IMG/VR virus record: IMGVR_UViG_3300023178_000009
Coordinates: 62,001-126,000 of that record
Strand: one strand, 5' to 3'
DNA from: a virus
DNA length: 64,000 bases
Both the position numbers and the translations under genes were made by a program. Shown one piece after another: positions 15,823 through 22,264 of the stretch. Position 1 is the stretch's first letter. Each line of letters begins with the position of its first letter. The notes under the pieces are model-generated. The model was not told the DNA's origin. It worked only from the letters and a program-made list of their open reading frames with translations, and made no database searches.

Positions 15823-17321
15823 TGCTACATCAAGTAACGCCGTTAGATGCAGTATATCATATATTAAAAACTGGTACCAAAGAACAGTTGCTAGCAGATG
15901 AACATCTTGTTAATTTTTACAATCAATTTAATATAAAAATTGTACCATATCAAGAAGTTTTAAAAATTCTCAAACCTGTTGAACGAGCACAATCTGAAGT
16001 ACACTACGGAAGAATAATTAGTGAGATGCTATCTAAAAATGATGATGTTGAAGATCCGAATCAACACTATCTAGAAAACTGTGAACCCGGAACACGTTCC
16101 TATGATGTCAGACAATTTACAAAAATGTCATGGCTAATTAATGATATTAAAAATCATGGTTTAAAAGAACCTATCACTGTAATCTTATCTCCCGAATATA
16201 ATGCAGACACGCAGGAAATTAATATTAAAAAAGTTTCTCATCCGGGTTCATTTAGATTTCATGCATTACAAATAATGGATTTAAATCCTGATATTATTGT
16301 ATTCGATCATTTTAATTTTTTACCTGAATATAAAAAGGTAGGTCTAGAAGATCTATTAAATCTATATAATGACGATGATACGTATTTTGAAATAGCAATA
16401 CTTCCAAATCCGGATAACCATTTAACACCACAAATTTTAAACATTGCAGGACAATCAAGAAATGGATTGATGATGGAATCAATCGAAAAATATTTCGAAG
16501 ATCATACAAAAAAAGTGTTTAATAAAAAATGGAAAATATTTGTTGGGTATGATGGTAAACATACTGATGCTGCTGCTACATGTGTTAATAGTATCTACTA
16601 TGCTATGGGCTCTCAAATGTCAAAAACCGTAGAAGTAGAATTACTCGATATATCAAAGATACCAGAATATACCAGAGAATATAAAAATCAAAGTACAGAG
16701 TTTGCATATTCACGATTTCTAGTACCTTATCTTTCGAATTATGAAGGTATGAGTATTTTTGTTGATGATGATTATATTTTTACCAAAGATATTCGAAATT
16801 TATTTTATTTTATTAATCACGATCAAGCTGTATCATGTGTTCAACATAATTTTGAAGAAAAATATAATACTAAATTTAATAATGAAAAAGACGTTTGGTA
16901 TCCTAAAAAACTGTGGTCAAGTTTAATGGTATTCAATAATGAACATCCTGATTGTAAAAAATTAACACCAGAAATTGTAAATACAGAATCTGGAAAATAT
17001 TTGCATCAGTTCGAATGGACAGATAAGATTGGATCTATACCAAAAATGTGGGCATGGACAGAAGGATACGATGATATAAATAGTATACATCATGCTCGAG
17101 GTTTACACTGGACAAGAGGTGGCCCTTGGATTGAAGACATGAATTGTAGTGAAATTCAAGGACTGAGTTTATATGATTATTATAGATCTAGGCACATAGA
17201 TCTAAAAGTTTTTCAATCTAGATTTTGTGCATTCGTTAATCCACATGAGTGGTATGATATGAATGAACCTTTGATAGATGAAAATAGTGGAACTAAAACC
17301 GTACTAAAAAGAGGTAAATGA
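15822..17321 (+). CDS. ParB-like domain fused to GT8-like glycosyltransferase
   Basis: A 499-residue two-domain protein. The N-terminal half (about 1-235) resembles ParB/Srx-type domains: WLINDIKNHGLKEPITVIL followed by HPGSFRFHAL. The C-terminal half (about 237-490) resembles GT8 glycosyltransferases: KIFVGYDGKHTDAAATC, EFAYSRFLVPYL and the metal-binding VDDDYIF. It starts by TAATG coupling. ParB-superfamily kinases have been predicted in phage base-modification systems, so this fusion could phosphorylate and glycosylate a base or sugar; that is inference. The gene is AT-rich relative to its neighbours. Confidence 0.7.
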   Translation: MLHQVTPLDAVYHILKTGTKEQLLADEHLVNFYNQFNIKIVPYQEVLKILKPVERAQSEVHYGRIISEMLSKNDDVEDPNQHYLENCEPGTRSYDVRQFTKMSWLINDIKNHGLKEPITVILSPEYNADTQEINIKKVSHPGSFRFHALQIMDLNPDIIVFDHFNFLPEYKKVGLEDLLNLYNDDDTYFEIAILPNPDNHLTPQILNIAGQSRNGLMMESIEKYFEDHTKKVFNKKWKIFVGYDGKHTDAAATCVNSIYYAMGSQMSKTVEVELLDISKIPEYTREYKNQSTEFAYSRFLVPYLSNYEGMSIFVDDDYIFTKDIRNLFYFINHDQAVSCVQHNFEEKYNTKFNNEKDVWYPKKLWSSLMVFNNEHPDCKKLTPEIVNTESGKYLHQFEWTDKIGSIPKMWAWTEGYDDINSIHHARGLHWTRGGPWIEDMNCSEIQGLSLYDYYRSRHIDLKVFQSRFCAFVNPHEWYDMNEPLIDENSGTKTVLKRGK

Positions 17322-17322
17322 G

Positions 17323-17619
17323 ATGGATACTGTAATTGCAATCGTATTGTTTGGCGCCGCTGGAGTAGCACTTTATTTTTGGCTACAAAAGCGTAAAGAA
17401 CCAAAGAAAACGGTCATTTTGCCAGGCGTTTCAGAAGATCTATTTAATGCTACAGTTGAAGATCTAATGCGTAAAACCAAAGCAGAGCTTATTCAAATTT
17501 GGTCAGCTGAAATTATTGCAAGCGGTGGTAATTATGTTCCTCCTACGCTTGGTAACGGCATGACCAAAAAACAGATTTCAGAAGAAATCGCTGCACTCCG
17601 CCTGGGCGGCCGCCCCTAA
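17323..17619 (+). CDS. Small membrane-anchored protein
   Basis: A 98-residue protein with one N-terminal membrane segment (VIAIVLFGAAGVALYFWL) and a cytoplasmic helical domain ending RLGGRP. The 3' end contains an unusual GC-rich palindrome (GGGCGGCCGCCC). It starts one base after the fusion glycosyltransferase stop. Function is unknown. Confidence 0.65.
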   Translation: MDTVIAIVLFGAAGVALYFWLQKRKEPKKTVILPGVSEDLFNATVEDLMRKTKAELIQIWSAEIIASGGNYVPPTLGNGMTKKQISEEIAALRLGGRP

Positions 17620-17628
17620 AAAAAAACA

Positions 17629-17657
17629 TGTACAAACGTCGCATTCTGTAGTAGAAT
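17629..17657 (+). promoter_or_regulatory. Promoter, TGTACA-N17-TAGAAT class
   Basis: TGTACA (17629-17634) and TAGAAT (17652-17657) with 17-base spacing, immediately before the HAD phosphatase start at 17664. No Shine-Dalgarno fits in the seven-base gap, so this mRNA may be leaderless or start further downstream than expected. Confidence 0.7.
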
Positions 17658-17663
17658 GTTTAC

Positions 17664-18260
17664 ATGATCAAAGAAAAAGTAATATTGACAGACTGCGACG
17701 GTGTGCTCCTTGATTGGGAGTATGCTTTTACTCAATGGATGCATCGCCACGGATATGATCCGGTTGACGAGACACAATACAATGTAGGTAAGAGATTTAA
17801 TCTTGAACGACCTTTCTCTAAGAAACTAGTTCGAATGTTCAATGAATCTGCTTCCATTCGTAAAGTACCTCCTCTACGCGATGCTATTAAATATGTTCGA
17901 AAGTTACACGAAGAACATGGTTATGTATTTCATGCCATCACTTCTTTAAGTAATGATCAGTACGCTCAACATCTTAGAACAAAAAATCTAATCGAGCTAT
18001 TTGGTCCTACTGCTTTCGAAAAATACACTTATCTTGACTGTGGCGCTGACAAAGACGAAGCACTTGCAGTATATAAAAACACCGAATGTTGGTGGGTTGA
18101 AGATAAAGTAGAAAATGCTGTAGTTGGAGCAAAGGCTGGATTGAATTCAATTCTAATGGCACATACTCACAACGCAGATTTAAGTTCTACTCAAGCTATG
18201 TTAATCAGAGCGAGAGTTCAGAACTGGAAACAAATTTATGATTTGATCATAAATACTTAA
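17664..18260 (+). CDS. HAD-superfamily phosphatase
   Basis: A 198-residue HAD hydrolase. Motif I is LTDCDGVLLDW (nucleophile Asp plus Asp+2), motif II is the Thr/Ser in HAITSLS, and motif III/IV includes WWVEDKVENAV. It probably dephosphorylates a nucleotide or sugar phosphate, as 5'-nucleotidase-like HADs do in other T4-like phages. It has its own TGTACA-class promoter only seven bases from the ATG. The stop overlaps the leader of the tmRNA, whose likely promoter lies within its last codons. Confidence 0.8.
   Translation: MIKEKVILTDCDGVLLDWEYAFTQWMHRHGYDPVDETQYNVGKRFNLERPFSKKLVRMFNESASIRKVPPLRDAIKYVRKLHEEHGYVFHAITSLSNDQYAQHLRTKNLIELFGPTAFEKYTYLDCGADKDEALAVYKNTECWWVEDKVENAVVGAKAGLNSILMAHTHNADLSSTQAMLIRARVQNWKQIYDLIINT
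18248..18255 (+). promoter_or_regulatory. Late-type promoter CATAAATA before the tmRNA
   Basis: CATAAATA matches seven of eight positions of the T4 late consensus and is the same variant found at 41799 and 53414. Transcription would begin near 18262, just where the acceptor piece of the tmRNA should begin. Confidence 0.5.
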
Positions 18261-18261
18261 T

Positions 18262-18320
18262 TCGCTGAAGCTTGTAATAGGTTTGTGCGGACGGCGGTTC
18301 GACTCCGCCCGCCTCCACCA
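18262..18320 (+). ncRNA. ssrA: tmRNA acceptor piece (circularly permuted ssrA)
   Basis: The 3' half of a tmRNA lies upstream of its 5' half. It holds a perfect T arm (GGCGG-TTCGACT-CCGCC, 18293-18309), the 3' acceptor strand CGCCTCC (18310-18316), discriminator A and an encoded CCA ending at 18320. CGCCTCC pairs over seven positions with GGGGGCG at 18420-18426. A short segment near 18269-18275 (GCTTGT) can pair with GCAAGT in the coding piece, as expected for helix P2. The 5' end is approximate and would be set by transcription start or trimming. Confidence 0.85.
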
Positions 18321-18419
18321 TAAGCACATCGTTGATCTAGAAGTGGCAAAGGCGACGATGAGACTAAGATCCCGCTGCGCGGGTACATGGGTGAGAATCC
18401 CATACGGTGTGCTTATGAT
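18321..18419 (+). other. Intervening segment of the permuted tmRNA, cloverleaf-like
   Basis: These 99 bases join the mature 3' end to the mature 5' end and must be cut out. TAAGCACA (18321-18328) pairs with TGTGCTTA (18408-18415). Inside are three hairpins: ATCGT/ACGAT (18328-18332 with 18355-18359), CCCGC/GCGGG (18371-18383) and ATGGG-TGAGAAT-CCCAT (18387-18403). The last has the five-pair stem and seven-base loop of a T arm. The shape suggests a substrate for tRNA-processing nucleases. Confidence 0.7.
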
Positions 18420-18605
18420 GGGGGCGTAATGGATTCGACGGGCGACTGAAAGCAAGTGGAGAATCGTCAATGATGCTGACGTTAAACAGGGTCAACTAAA
18501 ATAATCGCAAACGACGATTACTATCAGGACTACGCACTAGCTGCATAATCCTCGGGGCGGCCACTGCCTTGTTATCCAAGTGTGGCACCTTTTATTATGA
18601 GAGGT
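18420..18605 (+). ncRNA. ssrA: tmRNA coding piece with tag ANDDYYQDYALAA
   Basis: It begins GGGGGCG and continues TAATGGATTCGACGGG, the conserved 5' tRNA-like part of tmRNA. The resume codon GCA is at 18507 in the standard TAATCGCAAACGACG context, and the tag frame 18507-18548 encodes ANDDYYQDYALAA then TAA. The tag ends in LAA, the signal for ClpXP-type proteases. Downstream helices (GCCAC/GTGGC around 18558-18588 and ACCT/AGGT) fit a pseudoknot region; the 3' end near 18605 is a guess. With SmpB this RNA rescues stalled ribosomes. The lysin gene starts 20 bases later. Confidence 0.9.
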
Positions 18606-18624
18606 AGGAAACAGGGAGACGCTT

Positions 18625-19113
18625 ATGATTAGGCGAGCACTTGCGGTATTACTTTGTTTATGTTCTTGGTCAGCATGTGCTGATCTCGATTCTGAATTGG
18701 AATGTTTGGCAAAGAACATATATTTTGAAGCAAGAGGGGAAGAGCCAAGAGGGCAATTTGCTGTGGCTCATGTTACTCTTAATCGTGTAGAAAGCAATAA
18801 ATTTCCTGATAGCATATGTGGTGTAGTCTATCAGGCAAGAATGAGACCGAGTTGGAAAGATCCAAATAAGCTTATACCGTCTCGTCATCGATGTCAATTC
18901 TCATGGTATTGTGATGGATTGCCAGATGAGATAGATGATTGGCCGGCATACGAAAAAGCTATTCAGATAGCACGTATAAGTATTATAGGAATTATTCCTG
19001 ATATGACAAATGGATCGTTGTTCTATCATAATGAAACGGTTGATCCACACTGGAATGATAATATGAGATTAGTTGCTGTGGTAGGTAAACACAGATTTTA
19101 TACTGGATGGTGA
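18625..19113 (+). CDS. SleB/CwlJ-type cell wall hydrolase, exported
   Basis: A 162-residue protein with a signal peptide (MIRRALAVLLCLCSWSACA) and a SleB/Hydrolase_2 domain: CLAKNIYFEARGE carries the catalytic Glu, followed by HVTLNRV, GVVYQ and RCQFSWY. It would cut peptidoglycan in the periplasm and act as an endolysin reached by Sec export. The ATG follows a GGGAG site just downstream of the tmRNA. A second lysin of a different family is encoded at 26744-27187 on the other strand. Confidence 0.85.
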   Translation: MIRRALAVLLCLCSWSACADLDSELECLAKNIYFEARGEEPRGQFAVAHVTLNRVESNKFPDSICGVVYQARMRPSWKDPNKLIPSRHRCQFSWYCDGLPDEIDDWPAYEKAIQIARISIIGIIPDMTNGSLFYHNETVDPHWNDNMRLVAVVGKHRFYTGW

Positions 19114-19114
19114 T

Positions 19115-19840
19115 ATGGCAGAAATTGGTGATCAATATAATACTATACCTTTATTTGCAACACCTGTTGTAAGATATAAAATAGAATTCAACGAAAAAGA
19201 AAAAAGTCTATTAGACACATACACTGATCAAAATTTTGTTCAAGAAAATTCCATTATCGATAGTATCAAATATGATCCTGAAACAGACGAAAATTTTAAA
19301 ATCAATTTTCTTACTGAAAATCTATTGCAACTAAATTCAAAGTTTCATTCAATTAGAGATGCGGTATTAGAATGTGCAAACCATTATTTAACACAGGTAT
19401 GGGGATTCGAAATTGGTGGTACTCAGCTAGTAATTTCTGATTCATGGTTTATACATAGTAGAGGTGAAAACGAAATGAGAGTGTTTAAAAAACACAATCA
19501 TTCATGGTCATTACTTACAGCTGTTTTGTATTTAGATGATACTGATAATGGTTTAATGTTAACACCTATAGGTGGCGGAGCCCCAAAAATGTGGTATCCG
19601 TTTTTATATCAACCTAGAGAAGATAATGAATTTAATAGTGATGAATTTTTCTTTCGACCGGAGGCCGGTGATCTATTAATAATGCCAGCTAAAATGGAAC
19701 ATGCCATTGTGAAGAGTGATAATCCAAATGATGTTAGAAATTCTATTGCTATTAACATTTGGCCACATGGCGAACCAAGTATAGCTCATTCTGCTAGATT
19801 AAATACAAACGATTTTAAGGAATATGACAATGGCAGGTAA
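19115..19840 (+). CDS. Putative 2OG-Fe(II) oxygenase
   Basis: A 241-residue protein with the jelly-roll signature of putative phage 2-oxoglutarate oxygenases. KKHNHSWSLLTAVLYL gives an H-x-H/S type iron motif in place of the usual H-x-D, PEAGDLLIMPAKMEHAI gives the distal His, and RNSIAINIW the Arg strand. It starts one base after the lysin stop and overlaps the next gene. The gene is AT-rich. The substrate is unknown, and the altered HxD means iron binding should not be assumed. Confidence 0.65.
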   Translation: MAEIGDQYNTIPLFATPVVRYKIEFNEKEKSLLDTYTDQNFVQENSIIDSIKYDPETDENFKINFLTENLLQLNSKFHSIRDAVLECANHYLTQVWGFEIGGTQLVISDSWFIHSRGENEMRVFKKHNHSWSLLTAVLYLDDTDNGLMLTPIGGGAPKMWYPFLYQPREDNEFNSDEFFFRPEAGDLLIMPAKMEHAIVKSDNPNDVRNSIAINIWPHGEPSIAHSARLNTNDFKEYDNGR

Positions 19841-20030
19841 GGGTAGTAAAGCACGACCATTAAGTGTTGAGCGTCAGGTATTTTCAGATAATTGGGATCG
19901 ATGTTTTAAGAAAAAACAAAAAGAATTAACTGAACTCAATGCTGATGGCAACGAGGATCGTGGCCGATTTGGAGAAGATTTAAAATATGAATCTGGTAAC
20001 CCGCTCGAAAGACCATATGAACCCGATTAA
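19830..20030 (+). CDS. Small conserved phage protein (MAGKGSKARP type)
   Basis: A 66-residue basic/acidic protein beginning MAGKGSKARPLSVERQVF, a beginning I recall from small proteins in many T4-like marine phages. The ATG at 19830 has AAGGA about eight bases upstream, better placed than for the ATG at 19824. The C-terminus (RFGEDLKYESGNP) is acidic. Function is unknown. It overlaps both neighbours. Confidence 0.7.
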   Translation: MAGKGSKARPLSVERQVFSDNWDRCFKKKQKELTELNADGNEDRGRFGEDLKYESGNPLERPYEPD

Positions 20031-20532
20031 AATTAATCTTGGTTGTGGTAAAAAATATTGGGATGACTATATTAATGTTGATGCAAACCCAGATGTCAAT
20101 CCGGATATTATTACCGATTTTACTCAAGAATTACCTTTCGAAAACGATTATGCAGATGAAATAATTGCAATTCATTTGATCGAACATATCGATAAATTAA
20201 AGATCGATAATATTATACAAGATTGGTTTAGGGTATTAAAGCCCGGCGGAAAGTTAATTATAGAATGTCCTGATTTAGAAAAAATTGCGCATCATATTTT
20301 AAACCGCGAGTTTCGAGAAAATGAACCAAAGCTTTGGGAAACATTTACAATACAAGGAATTTTCGGTGAGCAAACTGAAAATATGTTGACGATCGATCGT
20401 CATATGTGGGGATACACTCCTGATACAATGGCCGATCTTCTTCTCAGAAATAATTTTAAAGATGTAATGTGTATGCCTGCTCAATGGCATCGGCCTCAGC
20501 GAGATATGAGATTCGAGGCAACAAAACTGTAA
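20017..20532 (+). CDS. SAM-dependent methyltransferase, class I
   Basis: A 171-residue small methyltransferase. Motif I is INLGCGKKYW, followed by the acidic strand YINVDANPD and the later AIHLIEHID and WFRVLKPGGKLII, all standard for class I Rossmann methyltransferases of the Methyltransf_11 type. The ATG at 20017 is chosen because NLGCG usually lies within ten residues of the start. It overlaps the end of the previous gene by 14 bases. Acceptor unknown; sugars or lipids are common for this subgroup. Confidence 0.8.
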   Translation: MNPIKINLGCGKKYWDDYINVDANPDVNPDIITDFTQELPFENDYADEIIAIHLIEHIDKLKIDNIIQDWFRVLKPGGKLIIECPDLEKIAHHILNREFRENEPKLWETFTIQGIFGEQTENMLTIDRHMWGYTPDTMADLLLRNNFKDVMCMPAQWHRPQRDMRFEATKL

Positions 20533-20548
20533 ATATTTCACAAAAGCA

Positions 20549-20577
20549 TGTACAAACACTCCAATATGCTGTAGAAT
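20549..20577 (+). promoter_or_regulatory. Promoter, TGTACA-N17-TAGAAT class
   Basis: TGTACA (20549-20554) and TAGAAT (20572-20577), 17 bases apart, 24 bases before the next start codon. It would also drive the two tRNA genes behind that small gene. Confidence 0.75.
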
Positions 20578-20601
20578 GGCACAGTCAAATGGAGAAATGC
20601 T

Positions 20602-20922
20602 ATGGGTATGATGTTTACGAATTCACTTGCGTACGATATGTCTGGACGTCGACGTAAGAAAGCTAAGCCGACCGGCGAAGTCTATAAAAAGTATCAACCA
20701 GAATTTAAGCCTTATGTCGCTCCCACACCCACACCACGTCGCGACGATGGTGTAGTCTATAAGTCTGTATCGGACTTCTCTACGATGGGACAGGCATCAC
20801 GGAGAGAGCCTCAGAAATACACTGGCACTTTGATCAAAGGTATTGCAACTATGCACAAATCGAATGCAGTACCTGTTATTGATCAAAAGCATGCCGAAGA
20901 GATTTCTAAGATGGCAAGATAA
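20602..20922 (+). CDS. Small basic protein, probable early gene
   Basis: A 106-residue basic, Pro-containing protein (GRRRKKAKPTGEVYKKY near residue 15 and a TPTPRRDDG stretch). It has a TGTACA-class promoter and a GGAG ribosome site. No family is recognised. Early expression and high positive charge fit a nucleic-acid- or host-protein-binding takeover factor, but this is inference. tRNA-Tyr begins two bases after its stop. Confidence 0.7.
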   Translation: MGMMFTNSLAYDMSGRRRKKAKPTGEVYKKYQPEFKPYVAPTPTPRRDDGVVYKSVSDFSTMGQASRREPQKYTGTLIKGIATMHKSNAVPVIDQKHAEEISKMAR

Positions 20923-20924
20923 TT

Positions 20925-21008
20925 GGAGAGGTTGGGGAGTGGTTAAACCCATCAGACTGTAAATCTGACGCGCAAGCTTCGGTGGTTCGAATCCACCCCT
21001 CTCCACCA
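20925..21008 (+). tRNA. tRNA-Tyr (anticodon GTA)
   Basis: An 84-base class II tRNA with encoded CCA. The acceptor stem is GGAGAGG/CCTCTCC, the anticodon stem CAGA/TCTG encloses CTGTAAA (anticodon GTA), there is a long variable arm, and the T arm is GGTGG-TTCGAAT-CCACC. It starts right after a small protein gene. Confidence 0.95.
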
Positions 21009-21012
21009 ACTT

Positions 21013-21099
21013 GCCTCGGTGGTGAAATTGGTAGACACAAGGGACTTAAAATCCCTCGGCAGAAATGCTGTGCCGGTTCGACTCCGGCTCGAGGCACCA
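21013..21099 (+). tRNA. tRNA-Leu (anticodon TAA)
   Basis: An 87-base class II tRNA with encoded CCA. The acceptor stem is GCCTCGG/TCGAGGC, the anticodon loop is CTTAAAA (anticodon TAA) and the T arm is GCCGG-TTCGACT-CCGGC. It lies four bases after tRNA-Tyr and just before the 150-bp promoter repeat. Confidence 0.95.
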
Positions 21100-21109
21100 T
21101 CCATATACG

Positions 21110-21259
21110 AAAAAGTTATATACTTAGACGAAAATAGTCTAAAAAAAGTGAAAAAAGTTCTTGAAAAAGTCTTTAGAAATCAATAACTTGCAAGTCTCAA
21201 AAAAGCCCTTTGAAATCAATAACTTAGAAGTGTACATTGCCATCACCACTTGATAGAAT
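21110..21259 (+). repeat. 150-bp intergenic promoter repeat, copy A
   Basis: This stretch and 40629-40778 are near-identical over their first 65 bases and remain clearly homologous to the end. Each holds an inverted repeat TTAGAC-N7-GTCTAA, a run of AAAAAGT units, two copies of AATCAATAACTT followed by an AAGT half-site (the first forms the palindrome ACTTGCAAGT), and then the promoter. It fills the gap between tRNA-Leu and the ArdC-N-like gene. Confidence 0.9.
21231..21259 (+). promoter_or_regulatory. Promoter, TGTACA-N17-TAGAAT class, in repeat A
   Basis: TGTACA (21231-21236) and TAGAAT (21254-21259), 17 bases apart, at the end of repeat copy A. An AACTTAGAAGTG operator-like site touches the -35 element. 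The ArdC-N-like gene starts 26 bases downstream. Confidence 0.8.
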
Positions 21260-21284
21260 AGACTCATCAAATGGAGAAAAGCTT

Positions 21285-21545
21285 ATGATTAATTATGTAA
21301 CTGGTAACGCATACACTGGCAACAACGCCAATATCCTGTCTGATATCGACTCAGCTGGTTTCCTTACATTTATGCAAGCCAAATCAATTGGTCGAGTACC
21401 TGCTGCTGGCACCGGTATCGAACTTAAGCGCATCGTCAAAGTCAAGCAAATTGACAAGAAGACTGGTGAGAAAAAGTTCAAGAAAGTACCTAAGCGTTTT
21501 TGGGTATTCCGAATTGAAGACACTGTAGAATTGGAGGTAGCGTAA
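21285..21545 (+). CDS. ArdC N-terminal-domain-like protein, possible anti-restriction
   Basis: An 86-residue protein starting at the ATG behind a GGAG site. It matches the pattern of the ArdC N-terminal (ssDNA-binding) domain: VTGNAYTGNNANIL, then FLTFMQAKSIG, then a basic hairpin and RFWVFRI. Full ArdC proteins carry a peptidase domain after this; here the domain stands alone. ArdC and related polyvalent proteins protect incoming DNA from host restriction. Its promoter lies in a long repeat duplicated elsewhere. Early anti-restriction is the favoured but unproven role. Confidence 0.65.
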   Translation: MINYVTGNAYTGNNANILSDIDSAGFLTFMQAKSIGRVPAAGTGIELKRIVKVKQIDKKTGEKKFKKVPKRFWVFRIEDTVELEVA

Positions 21546-21721
21546 TGAATGCATGGTATGCACGCGGTAGGACCGGCGAACAGGTTCTCGATGCAGTCGA
21601 GATGATGCTCGACGCCAAGACTGAATCAGACTTCGAATGGGGTGTATTACGCCTTGAGCGAATTGGTTTGTCTGAAGAAGAAATTAATTTTGTAATCGAT
21701 ACCGAAGTGAGGGATCAATAA
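21545..21721 (+). CDS. Small acidic hypothetical protein
   Basis: A 58-residue frame linked to both neighbours by TAATG overlaps (start 21545, stop 21719-21721). The product begins MNAWYARGRTGEQVLDAVE and is helical and acidic, with a pattern like small UBA-type bundles. No function is known. The chain of start/stop overlaps makes it a convincing gene. Confidence 0.7.
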   Translation: MNAWYARGRTGEQVLDAVEMMLDAKTESDFEWGVLRLERIGLSEEEINFVIDTEVRDQ

Positions 21722-22074
21722 TGGAAGTTAAAACACATCGCACAGACTCTTATGTATGTTCACTCGATCCTATGTCATGTGTCGACATGGAGATTCTATC
21801 AGCCATTCGTAAGAGTATTTCAGCTAGTAACAAGAATGCGCCTCGTGTGTATACGAAGTACGGTTCAAGTTACATTGCTAAGAAGCGAGTGACTGTCAAA
21901 GGTCGTAAGGCTATTCAAAAGCAATTAGTCAACGTTGGTGGTCGTTATGGCAAGCCTGACTTTCGCTGGCGTTCACACACAACCTTTGGTGACATCGTCG
22001 GTGGTATTGCAAATGCTGGTGAATATGATGTTTATATTCATGAAGATCGACGTGACTGGGAATATTCAAGATGA
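21721..22074 (+). CDS. Hypothetical protein
   Basis: A 117-residue basic soluble protein (SNKNAPRVYTKYGSSYIAKK in the middle, then a RKAIQKQLVNVGGRYG stretch), with no membrane segment. I do not recognise it. It is coupled by TAATG upstream and ATGA downstream in the early operon that begins with the ArdC-N-like gene. Confidence 0.7.
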   Translation: MEVKTHRTDSYVCSLDPMSCVDMEILSAIRKSISASNKNAPRVYTKYGSSYIAKKRVTVKGRKAIQKQLVNVGGRYGKPDFRWRSHTTFGDIVGGIANAGEYDVYIHEDRRDWEYSR

Positions 22075-22256
22075 GTGCAATGGGTAGAGTAGTAATGGCT
22101 ATTCAAGAGATGTTGGCTAATGACGAGCCAACATCTACGATAGTCAAAATGCTTCGCGATCGATACGGCTTTGGTGATGCATCGGCTCGCGAATTTATTG
22201 ATTCATGTGAAGAAGAATACAGGCGGCAAGAATACACATCACACGATCCATATTAA
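22071..22256 (+). CDS. Small helical hypothetical protein
   Basis: A 61-residue acidic helical protein (MGRVVMAIQEMLANDEPTS start region). The pattern ATIVKMLRDRYGFGDASAREF is like small UBA-type modules. It starts by ATGA overlap with the previous stop and is followed by a GGAAAT ribosome site for the next gene. Function unknown. Confidence 0.65.
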   Translation: MSAMGRVVMAIQEMLANDEPTSTIVKMLRDRYGFGDASAREFIDSCEEEYRRQEYTSHDPY

Positions 22257-22264
22257 GGAAATTT

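Noticed and set aside
17605-17628. GGGCGGCCGCCC palindrome followed by an A run as a terminator
   Set aside because: The run is A, not T, on the + strand, and the palindrome is within the coding end of the previous gene; on the minus strand there is no gene to terminate.
18201-18719. Minus-strand frames across the tmRNA
   Set aside because: They are antisense reads of the tmRNA (WWRRAESNRRP-like text) with no ribosome sites; the RNA gene accounts for the sequence.
20797-21100. Minus-strand frames across tRNA-Tyr and tRNA-Leu
   Set aside because: They are antisense reads of tRNA genes and give the well-known false proteins with GGFEPP or RAGVEPA-like text; the tRNAs explain the region.
21110-21259. 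CRISPR-like or phage attachment-site reading of the AT-rich repeat
   Set aside because: Units are too irregular and unspaced for CRISPR, and the conserved promoter at the end explains the element better as regulatory; no integrase is seen.
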